6,542 nucleotides of DNA from assembly GCA_035527455.1 (NCBI GenBank), contig DATLAN010000424.1:1-6542 (forward strand). The letters run 5' to 3'. Both the position numbers and the translations under genes were made by a program. Below are positions 1-6,033 of the stretch, piece after piece. The first letter of the stretch is position 1. Every line of letters begins with the position of its first letter. The notes under the pieces were generated by a model, which made no database searches, was not told where the DNA came from, and saw only the letters and a list, made by a program, of their open reading frames with translations. The stretch comes from DATLAN01 sp035527455. Lineage in GTDB: Bacteria > Planctomycetota > Planctomycetia > Pirellulales > Thermoguttaceae.

Positions 1-796
1 ACTCCAGATCGCGAGCCTTATTGCTCAGAGCGAAGTCAACGGCGACGACCGGCGTTGTCACGTGGCTTGCGGAGGGCCCGCCGAGGCCAAGTTGCTTTCC
101 GACTTCGTCGCCGATACCCCAAGATACCCAAAGGTGATAGCGTCCTGGGAAAAGGTAGACCCATTGGGATGGTGGCGGAAGCGTTCGTGAAATGGTCTCG
201 CCCGGACGCAAAGTCGCGTAGTCGTCAGGACCGGGAGGCAGAGGAGCGGGCCCAGCGACCAACTGTGCCGGCGGGATTCCCGGTCCCGGCATGAGTCCGT
301 TTGGATGAACGATTTCGGCATAGGGGGCAGCTCCACCGGATAGGACCTTCAACGTCTTCTGCGTCCGATTCGTCAATTTGACGTGAAGGTCTGACGCCTC
401 ACCGCAGATGAACTTGTGCGGCCCGACGTACGTCAACTCCAGCGCCGCAGCCAAACGGTCCGCATCCTCCTTCTGCTTGGAGTAGAAGTCGCCTTCCTCA
501 GTCGGCGACAGGAGTACGTGCGACTTGGGCCAAACGGTCTGACCAAGTCGCATCAACTCCTCTTCGAGCTGGAAGACCCGCCTCCGTAACGGGATTTCCT
601 CTTTCGATCGGGGCTTCCCGTATGGGCTCTGCTCTCGCTCGTATTGCGCGATTTGATCGAGCGTAGCCTGCGGAAGCTCTTGTCGCTGTGCGCCGGGCGT
701 CTCGGCAGCCACAACGGCCGGCCTCCGGGAATCTGAGCAATCACCGGCCACGACCAGCGGACAGCACAATGCAATGGTGAGGTAGTTTCGCAACAC
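1..796 (-). CDS. Secreted protein with Ig-like beta domain, 3' end outside window
   Basis: The frame is open from a GTG at 796-794 to the left edge (265 codons) with no stop, so the C-terminus is missing. The GTG start is chosen because GGAGG lies 6 bases upstream and the h-region begins immediately after it. Residues 1-17 form a short Sec-type signal peptide (hydrophobic stretch LTIALCCPLVVA); a Cys at residue 20 follows AGD, which is a poor lipobox, so lipidation is doubtful. Residues 30-115 are charged and probably helical, including QLEEELMRLG near 76. Residues 125-218 look like an Ig-type beta-sandwich: DLHVKLTNRTQKTLKV, a Pro/Gly-rich loop, LRPGETISRTL and PGRYHLWVSW. The same pattern occurs in the gene just upstream, suggesting a shared domain. 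It is the third gene of a tight cluster, starting 23 bases after the RCC1/HEAT gene. I do not recognise a named family and assign no enzymatic function. The reading frame is well supported; the fold assignment is inference. Confidence 0.85.
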   Translation of the reverse strand, partial: MLRNYLTIALCCPLVVAGDCSDSRRPAVVAAETPGAQRQELPQATLDQIAQYEREQSPYGKPRSKEEIPLRRRVFQLEEELMRLGQTVWPKSHVLLSPTEEGDFYSKQKEDADRLAAALELTYVGPHKFICGEASDLHVKLTNRTQKTLKVLSGGAAPYAEIVHPNGLMPGPGIPPAQLVAGPAPLPPGPDDYATLRPGETISRTLPPPSQWVYLFPGRYHLWVSWGIGDEVGKQLGLGGPSASHVTTPVVAVDFALSNKARDLE

Positions 797-802
797 GACA
801 CA

Positions 803-810
803 CCTCCTTT
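803..810 (-). promoter_or_regulatory. Shine-Dalgarno site deciding a GTG start
   Basis: On the minus strand the bases read AAAGGAGG, a near-perfect anti-16S match, followed by 6 bases and then GTG TTG. There is no in-frame ATG nearby, so this site decides the GTG start at 796. It lies in the 23-base gap after the stop codon of the preceding gene. Confidence 0.8.
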
Positions 811-819
811 GTTCTACGA

Positions 820-3297
820 TTAGACCGTATCCGGCAGGATGATTCTCGTTGAAAGTTGGCCGCCGGGCCGCACCTGCTCTCCGGGAGGCGTGTTGCCGGT
901 TGCGGCCTCATCGGGGGTATCGTTCTTGCCCTTGGGGGCTTGCGGTGTCGACTTGGCCGGTGGCAGGATTTGCTCCAGTGCCCACTCGGCCGCCTTGCGG
1001 ACACTCTCGTTCCGGTCTCGCGATGCCTGGCGCAGCGCGGGGACCGCGTCGCGGGCCTTTGGCCCCATCCTGCCCAGGACGTAAGCGACCCTGGGTTGCA
1101 CCATTATCGAAGGCTTGGTCAGTGCCTGAATGAGAGCGGGAACCGCCGGGGCCCCAATGCCTGGAAGTGCGTTCCGCACATTGCCCAACACGCTCGGGTC
1201 GTCGTCTTGACACAAGGCGTATACGAGCGCATCGGCGGCCTCTTTGGTGGCCTCAGGGTCTAACAGATTCAATGCTCTGGTGGCTGACACACGCGTGTTG
1301 GCGTCGATGTCTTTCAGGGCCTTGATCAGGGCGGGAACATCTTTTACCGTTGCCTGGGCAAATGGATCGCGTGGTCCCGCCTCGATTCGTGATACCTGGT
1401 CTCTTCCTATCGCGGCAAGGGACATGTTCCAACTGGTGCTGAGAGCCAAGGGAGACCGAATCTCCCGAATTCGGCGGAGCGGGTAGTCTTTGCCCCATTG
1501 CCAGACGGAGCCGTCCTTTCTGGCCACCACGGCGTGGGATTCCGCCGCAATGAGCGTCACGTCGCGCCAGTCCATTACCTGGCGGGGCACGCCCTGCTGG
1601 AAGCGGTTCGCGAAGTTCCCGCTCGGGGCGAAGAGTTGGAAGCCTCGCTCCTGAGGGTCGGGCGGGACGACCTTGGTGACGTATACGTTTTGCCAAGCTT
1701 TCCCGGCCTTCCCCCACGCCCAGAGCGTGCCGTCTTCCTTCAGTGCCAAGGCGAACCATGCACCTGCGGCGATGGCCTTGACGCGATCGAGTTGCGCAAC
1801 GCGAAAGGGCTTGCGGACAGGATGGCCCCACTGCCACACGGTACCGTCTTTCCGCAACGCCAGGTTGTGTGTGTACCCGTTGCTGATGGCAACCACGTCG
1901 GAGAGCCCCGCCATCTGAACGGGCGTCAGGCAGTGCAACACGTCTTTACTTTCGGTACACTGCCCGTAGTGATTGTCGCCCCAGGCCCAAACCGTGCCGT
2001 CGCCGCGGAGCACGCACGAGTGGTCTCTGCCTGCCGAGATGGCCACGACGTCCTTGATGTCTTTCACTTGCACGGGGACGTTTCTGTTTTCCCTGGTCCC
2101 GTCCCCCAATTGGCCACGCGCGTTGTGGCCCCATGCCCAGACTGTTCCATCCCTTTTCAGCGCAAGGCAATGCCCGAAACTTGCGGAGATGGCTGTGATT
2201 TCCGACGGCCCCTTGACCCGGACCGGCGTCGGCTGGTCCTCCTCCGTCCCGGCACCGAGGCGCCAAGGGCCGTGGCCCCAGGCCCACACGTCTCCTGACT
2301 TGGTCAGGGCATAAAGGGTGGTCGATCCTGCGGCAACCGCAACCACGTCTTGGACCTCACGGATCAACCCCGTGACGGTCGGTCCCTTCGACGTCGCCAT
2401 GCCACCCCAGGCCCAAACCAGGCCCGACGGCCGCTCGGCTGCCTCGGATTGCAACGCGCCCGCGGCGCCCGGCTGCGCCGCGGATTGATCGGCGGGCTTG
2501 GTCTGGCTTTGGACCGGCGCCCAGTGGACGGCAGGCTTCTTCCGGGCCGGCAGCGGCACGACGACGGTGTTGGAAATCAGCCGGCCGTTCCAGCACTGGA
2601 TCATCCTCCACCGAACCGGGCTGACCTTTGTATCCGGGATTCCGATCTCGTTGACTCCGGGGTCCATCGTCACGCGGAGTTGGTAGGTCTTCCCGGCAGG
2701 ATCGAACAGGACTACCTCGCCGTCGCGGTGGCCCCACCATGCAACCTGATATTGCCCCGAGACTTTGAATGCGAAGGCCTGTCCCGGCTGAAGAACTAGC
2801 GGGCTGATCAGGGTGTCGGAGATAAAGTGGGGACTCTCGAGTTCCGGATAGCTCTCGACCGTCACGGCAAGCATGAGCCTTGCATCGCCGGGACCATACA
2901 CGGGGACGGTGATCGGCTTGTCCGTGGCGTTTCGGACCTCGAAGGTCAGTGCGTCGACCGGCCTTGTCTTGGCCGGATCGTGCGGCGCGACGTACAACCG
3001 ACACTGCAAACCGCCAACGGTTTCAGACCACTCGACCTTAGCGATATCCGTATCACAGCCTTCCCCGTGGGCCTGATCGCTTGAGGAATCTGCTTGGTTG
3101 ACCAGTTCGTCCGCCTCACATACCGGCAACGGAACCGCCAGAGCCGCAGTAATTGCTGCTGCGAACACCAGGTGGTTCCGCCCGCACCGGCTTCGGAATC
3201 GGTAACCGGCCGCCCGGGCAAGGATCGCGGCAAACGTCTCCGCAAAGCAACGCGCTTGCCGCCAACTTCCCCGCCAACTCGCCTTGTTTACGTTCAT
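820..3297 (-). CDS. Exported RCC1-type beta-propeller / HEAT-repeat fusion protein (825 aa)
   Basis: Domains in order: an Arg-rich N-terminus of about 41 residues; a hydrophobic export segment at about 42-58 (LVFAAAITAALAVPLPV), probably cleaved near residue 62; an Ig-like beta domain at about 85-245 (LTFEVRNATDKPITV, LVLQPGQAFAF, SGQYQVAWW); a Pro/Ala/Gln linker at about 250-290; an RCC1-type propeller at about 291-635 with seven WxWG motifs, most preceded by DG[T/S]VW; four HEAT repeats at about 645-777; and a Pro/Gly/Thr-rich tail to 825. RCC1 and HEAT repeats are protein-interaction folds, so this is most likely an envelope or periplasmic scaffold or ligand-binding protein. No catalytic residues are evident. 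The ATG is supported by AAGGAGG 9 bases upstream, inside the end of the preceding gene. Cys447 and Cys456 flank a blade loop and could form a disulfide after export. RCC1 in eukaryotes is a Ran exchange factor; bacterial RCC1-like proteins do many other things, so that function should not be transferred. Confidence 0.95.
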   Translation of the reverse strand: MNVNKASWRGSWRQARCFAETFAAILARAAGYRFRSRCGRNHLVFAAAITAALAVPLPVCEADELVNQADSSSDQAHGEGCDTDIAKVEWSETVGGLQCRLYVAPHDPAKTRPVDALTFEVRNATDKPITVPVYGPGDARLMLAVTVESYPELESPHFISDTLISPLVLQPGQAFAFKVSGQYQVAWWGHRDGEVVLFDPAGKTYQLRVTMDPGVNEIGIPDTKVSPVRWRMIQCWNGRLISNTVVVPLPARKKPAVHWAPVQSQTKPADQSAAQPGAAGALQSEAAERPSGLVWAWGGMATSKGPTVTGLIREVQDVVAVAAGSTTLYALTKSGDVWAWGHGPWRLGAGTEEDQPTPVRVKGPSEITAISASFGHCLALKRDGTVWAWGHNARGQLGDGTRENRNVPVQVKDIKDVVAISAGRDHSCVLRGDGTVWAWGDNHYGQCTESKDVLHCLTPVQMAGLSDVVAISNGYTHNLALRKDGTVWQWGHPVRKPFRVAQLDRVKAIAAGAWFALALKEDGTLWAWGKAGKAWQNVYVTKVVPPDPQERGFQLFAPSGNFANRFQQGVPRQVMDWRDVTLIAAESHAVVARKDGSVWQWGKDYPLRRIREIRSPLALSTSWNMSLAAIGRDQVSRIEAGPRDPFAQATVKDVPALIKALKDIDANTRVSATRALNLLDPEATKEAADALVYALCQDDDPSVLGNVRNALPGIGAPAVPALIQALTKPSIMVQPRVAYVLGRMGPKARDAVPALRQASRDRNESVRKAAEWALEQILPPAKSTPQAPKGKNDTPDEAATGNTPPGEQVRPGGQLSTRIILPDTV
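967..1365 (-). repeat. Four HEAT repeats within the RCC1/HEAT protein
   Basis: Residues 645-777 contain four helix pairs of about 31-35 residues. Their cores are VPALIKALKD...RVSATRALNLL, AADALVYALC...VLGNVRNALPGIG, AVPALIQALT...RVAYVLGRMG and AVPALRQASR...VRKAAEWALEQI. The pattern PAVPALIxAL, a D/N/R turn, then VRxxAxxALxxIG is the PBS-lyase-type HEAT signature common in bacterial proteins. This is a repeat at the protein level; the DNA copies are diverged. Confidence 0.85.
1378..2427 (-). repeat. Seven RCC1-type propeller repeats
   Basis: WxWG motifs start at residues 295, 338, 387, 437, 488, 526 and 599. The commonest repeat unit is GHxxALxxDGTVWAWG followed by VVAISAG about 30 residues on. 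Spacing is 43, 49, 50, 51, 38 and 73 residues, near the roughly 50-residue RCC1 unit. The first motif (SGLVWAWG) has no preceding GHxxALxxDG half, and the last such half (NMSLAAIGRD, near 624-633) has no following WxWG. This fits a seven-bladed ring closed by the N-terminal strand. The interval between motifs 6 and 7 is expanded by about 23 residues (Pro/Phe-rich, about 541-570). Confidence 0.9.
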
Positions 3298-3301
3298 CGC
3301 T

Positions 3302-5701
3302 TTACTCCTCCTTCACTTGCCAGTTTGACAAAACGCGGGCCGCCAGGACCGGAGTCTCCTGCCGCCAAAGTTGTTCCCACGACATCTCTCCGCCGGGGCG
3401 AACGTCTCGGGGTTTGTCCCGCGCAAGAGCCTGCAGAGCCGCAACCACCTTTTCATCCTTCAAAGACGGATTGGGCAGGAGAAACTGTGTTGTCGACCAT
3501 CTTACGGAAACGTCCTCGTGATTCAGCAAGTCGACCAGCACTTGGCGCCGAGTCGAGGCGACCTTCTTGACGATCATCCAGATGATGTCTCGTCGGCGGT
3601 CCAACCGACAACGGCAAGCGTCTTGCTCCCTCCAAGAGGCCAGGTACTCTTCGTAGTCCGCACGAGTCGGCACGTCGTTGGCTTTCGAACCGTCTTCCGG
3701 CAAGCGAAGAGACACCCGAGTCGTTTTCTTGAACCGTTCGAAACTTTGGGGGTTGATGACAATCAACCGCTCAGCAAACCTTCCCTCGGCGAGCAGCGAG
3801 TCGATGTCGGTTTCGGCAATCCGAACGAGCGCCGGCAAGTCGGGGTGGCTGGAGAACTGATCCGGCGAAATGTGTTCGCCGATGGGAAAGGCCTTGCAGA
3901 TTCTGTCCAACTGGGATCCCGTCGCGGACATCTTCTTTGTGGAGTGGCCGTTTTGGACGGCGAAAACCGGAGGGAATGCTGGGCTGAATTCCGCGGATGC
4001 TCTGGGTTTCTCGGTCCACGAGGTCTTTTCTTCAGCCGCTGGGTCTGCTTCCTCCGGCGCCGGTTCGACGGTGAAGGAGTACTGCAATGTCTCTGGCTTC
4101 TCGGGCGCCGCTGTGGCACCGGTCGAGCCGTCTGGGTGTTCTTTGTCGCCGGGGTGATACGTCTGCACAATCCATTGAACCTGGTACTTGCCGGCCGGGA
4201 GCTTGCCCAGAACAACGACGACCACCGGCAGATACGGGGCCTCGAAGCGTTCTTTATCCGTCGAGATCGTTCGCCGACACAAGACGCGGATCTGATTGCC
4301 GTCGCGCTGGACATCGTCAACGGTGAGGCTGTCGATGACGCGGAGTTGCTTGCCGCGATACAGTAACTCGGTTTCCGCCTCCGGGGTCCATCTCGTATGC
4401 CAACCCGGATGCTTGTTCATACGCAGCGCCATATCAATTTGCTGTGAGAGCGGGGTGAATCCGAAAGACGCTGGTGATATCCCGGTTACCAGCACCGGAT
4501 CCTTGGCTTTGAGGTTCTTGGTCCCTTCGGCAGAGAACGCCGGGTACTTCTTCCGCCAAGCCTGGACGGGATCTGGCGCTACGCTCGTCTCCGCGGCCTG
4601 CTGCGGGCCATCCAGACGCTTCAACGGCACCGGGATACCCGGACTGGGAACGTAACCGACCGTCTTGATCGCCTTATTCGATTTCGCGTCGATCACCGTG
4701 ATGCGGAAGTACCCATCCCCGGCCGGGTGGCCTCGGTCCAATAGTACGAACAGGCGGCCTTGGTTCTTCAACACCGGGCAGGTTGGCGAGTCTCCCGCGA
4801 TTTTTCGAGCCCGCGCCGCCTCCTCGTCGGAAGGCGCCAATGCTCGGTGCTTATCGAGCATTCTCCGCATGATTTGAAGCTCAACGTAGCCAAAGTCAAA
4901 CGACGGAATCGGCCAATCCACCACCAGTCGGTCGCAAAGGAAATCCAGCGCATCAAAGCTGCCCGTAGCGGCGGCGGACCTTGCCGCCAACCATACCAGA
5001 CGGCGACGGTCCAGCGGCCGGGACTTGATGAAACCGAGCAGCCGGGCGCGATACTCGGGTGGGATTTCGCTCCACTCACTCAGGTCGACGACGCCGTGCT
5101 TGTCAAAAGACATGCTGGAGGCTTCGATCCGTTCCTGGAATGCCTCTTTCACGGCTGGGGAGTCCATGTGGCGTATCAAACGGAGTCCCGCCATGGTCGC
5201 CCAGGCCGGGGGACGGTCGATCGGCCAACGCTTCTGAAGGGCCTCAATCGCGTCGGCCGTTGCCAAGCCCGACAAGTGCGCGGCCGCCTCCTCTGCGACT
5301 CGGGGTTGCCCGTCGTCCAACAGGCGGAGAAACGTCGACCGGATCCGGCCCGACTCCTCCGCAACGAGCGGCCCGAGAAGTATCATTGCGTCGATCCGGT
5401 TGCCTACCGATTGTGTCGGATCCTCCGCAAAGCGGCAGAGGTAAGCGAACGCTTCGGGGGTACCCAGGCCGAACAGCTTGTTCATCGACGACCACTTGTC
5501 GCCCTGCTTGGCTTCCTCGAACTGGGCAATCAACACTTTCAGTTGGTCCGATTGTTGACCAACCGTTTCTTGCTTGGGCGCATCCTCCGCGCTCGCGAGC
5601 CGAGGCGACGCGCTCCAGACACCCCAAGCGGCCGAGGCAACAAGAATCACGGCAAGACAGGTCTCGATCACGTGATTGCGGGGTTGGCACTGGATCTTCA
5701 T
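3302..5701 (-). CDS. Exported HEAT-like solenoid protein with unrecognised central beta region (799 aa)
   Basis: The first gene of the tight three-gene cluster. The ATG at 5701 is preceded by AGAGGTGA with suitable spacing. Residues 12-30 are hydrophobic (IETCLAVILVASAAWGVW) and LASA|ED near residue 38 is a good signal-peptidase site, so the protein is probably exported. Residues about 45-290 are alpha-helical with HEAT/armadillo-like units, for example TFLRLLDDGQPRVAEEAAAH near 113-132. Residues about 305-345 look beta-rich (RLFVLL, YFRITVIDAKSNKAIKTV). Residues about 440-537 look like a second beta domain, with a run of five valines at 483-487, AGKYQVQW at 493-500 and YSFTVEP. Residues 538-580 are an acidic, Pro/Ala-rich linker. 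Residues about 700-785 return to HEAT-like helices (VLVDLLNHEDVSVRW). I see no known enzyme motif and recognise no family. The stop codon lies 4 bases before the next start, so co-translation with the RCC1/HEAT gene is likely. The gene call is secure; the function is unknown. Confidence 0.94.
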   Translation of the reverse strand: MKIQCQPRNHVIETCLAVILVASAAWGVWSASPRLASAEDAPKQETVGQQSDQLKVLIAQFEEAKQGDKWSSMNKLFGLGTPEAFAYLCRFAEDPTQSVGNRIDAMILLGPLVAEESGRIRSTFLRLLDDGQPRVAEEAAAHLSGLATADAIEALQKRWPIDRPPAWATMAGLRLIRHMDSPAVKEAFQERIEASSMSFDKHGVVDLSEWSEIPPEYRARLLGFIKSRPLDRRRLVWLAARSAAATGSFDALDFLCDRLVVDWPIPSFDFGYVELQIMRRMLDKHRALAPSDEEAARARKIAGDSPTCPVLKNQGRLFVLLDRGHPAGDGYFRITVIDAKSNKAIKTVGYVPSPGIPVPLKRLDGPQQAAETSVAPDPVQAWRKKYPAFSAEGTKNLKAKDPVLVTGISPASFGFTPLSQQIDMALRMNKHPGWHTRWTPEAETELLYRGKQLRVIDSLTVDDVQRDGNQIRVLCRRTISTDKERFEAPYLPVVVVVLGKLPAGKYQVQWIVQTYHPGDKEHPDGSTGATAAPEKPETLQYSFTVEPAPEEADPAAEEKTSWTEKPRASAEFSPAFPPVFAVQNGHSTKKMSATGSQLDRICKAFPIGEHISPDQFSSHPDLPALVRIAETDIDSLLAEGRFAERLIVINPQSFERFKKTTRVSLRLPEDGSKANDVPTRADYEEYLASWREQDACRCRLDRRRDIIWMIVKKVASTRRQVLVDLLNHEDVSVRWSTTQFLLPNPSLKDEKVVAALQALARDKPRDVRPGGEMSWEQLWRQETPVLAARVLSNWQVKEE
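3307..3313 (-). promoter_or_regulatory. Shine-Dalgarno embedded in the end of the upstream gene
   Basis: Minus strand AAGGAGG is made by the codons for the final Lys-Glu-Glu of the 799-residue protein and lies 9 bases before the ATG at 3297. The stop codon (3304-3302) falls between the site and the start. This arrangement is typical of translational coupling and supports choosing the first ATG despite the long Arg-rich stretch before the export segment. Confidence 0.8.
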
Positions 5702-5705
5702 GTTT

Positions 5706-5712
5706 CACCTCT
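5706..5712 (-). promoter_or_regulatory. Shine-Dalgarno of the first operon gene
   Basis: Minus strand AGAGGTG precedes the ATG at 5701 with 4 bases between. It matches the anti-16S core well enough to favour this start over any later in-frame codon, and the signal peptide follows directly. Confidence 0.65.
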
Positions 5713-5744
5713 CGGTTTCAACGCGCGACAGCAGTTCAGCGTCC

Positions 5745-5775
5745 ATTGTATTCCGGGCCCGGCCGCCCGGCGCAA
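5745..5775 (-). promoter_or_regulatory. Candidate sigma-70-like promoter for the three-gene cluster
   Basis: On the minus strand TACAAT (5750-5745) is a good -10 match. TTGCGC (5775-5770) is a partial -35 match with a 19-base spacer, longer than the usual 17. Transcription would begin about 35-40 bases before the ATG at 5701. The position is plausible, but the -35 and spacing are weak, and planctomycete promoters are poorly conserved, so this is only a candidate. Confidence 0.3.
5753..5770. repeat. GC-only inverted repeat overlapping the candidate promoter spacer
   Basis: Arms CCGGGC (5753-5758) and GCCCGG (5765-5770) are perfect complements around a 6-base centre, itself CCGGCC. The repeat lies between the candidate -35 and -10 elements. 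It could be an operator or a hairpin, or simply chance in GC-rich DNA. There is no T-run on either side, so it is not a standard terminator. Confidence 0.4.
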
Positions 5776-5940
5776 CAAGTTTGTAACAGCGCCACGTCCT
5801 CAATCCTTTGCTCATCCTTTTCGCCCAATAGGGGCTTCTCCCGTTTCCCGCTCCTCGGTTCAACGGACTGTCCCGGCGGGACTGAACTACCGACCTCATC
5901 GCAGGTTTCCGTCAACTGTCGCTAGAATTTGAGACGAATC

Positions 5941-5954
5941 CGATACAGGTATCG
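5941..5954. repeat. Short palindrome CGATAC-AG-GTATCG
   Basis: Two perfect 6-base arms flank a 2-base centre, about 80 bases downstream of the stop codon of the rightmost gene. No T-run follows on either strand, so terminator function is not supported. A protein-binding site is possible, but a palindrome of this length is not strong evidence. Confidence 0.3.
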
Positions 5955-6033
5955 CCGCCTGGTGACGGTCTCTCGTATTGGCTCTTGTGAGTCTTCCACC
6001 GCTGCTGCCACAAGAAGGCATCGTGCTCACTGC

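Larger units (their letters stand above)
5702..6033. other. 332-base intergenic region
   Basis: This stretch separates the gene ending at 6034 from the three-gene cluster. I found no supported coding sequence, tRNA or other structured RNA, and no hairpin followed by a T-run that would be a convincing terminator for either strand. It holds the ribosome-binding site, a weak promoter candidate and a GC-only inverted repeat near 5745-5775, and a short palindrome at 5941-5954. Because it is the only long gap in the window, it is the most likely site for the promoter of the three downstream genes. Confidence 0.7.

Noticed and set aside
1498..2298. 266-codon plus-strand open frame opposite the propeller region
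   Set aside because: It is antisense to a gene with clear RCC1 repeats. GC-rich coding DNA commonly leaves long open frames on the other strand, and the translation shows no domain or signal.
820..3297. Ran guanine-nucleotide exchange function for the RCC1-like protein
   Set aside because: The protein is predicted to be exported and no Ran-like GTPase is present; bacterial RCC1 repeats are general interaction domains.
3371..4366. 331-codon plus-strand open frame
   Set aside because: Antisense shadow of the C-terminal half of the 799-residue gene; no recognisable motif.
5823..5835. GCCC-AATAG-GGGC hairpin in the intergenic region
   Set aside because: Four-base-pair stem without a T-run; expected by chance in GC-rich DNA.
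5705..5899. 64-codon minus-strand frame ending just before the first operon gene, a possible leader peptide
   Set aside because: Arg-rich, no Shine-Dalgarno, no codon run typical of attenuators, and no paired hairpin/terminator system nearby. Its ending next to the start codon is probably chance.
5910..5915. TTGACG on the minus strand as a -35 element
   Set aside because: No acceptable -10 hexamer occurs 15-19 bases downstream.
4760..5932. 390-codon plus-strand open frame running through the start of the 799-residue gene
   Set aside because: It is antisense to a gene with a good ribosome-binding site and signal peptide, its composition is Arg/Pro-rich and patternless, and no Shine-Dalgarno supports it.
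6006..6020. TGCC...GGCA hairpin after the rightmost gene as a terminator
   Set aside because: Only four base pairs and no following T-run on the minus strand.
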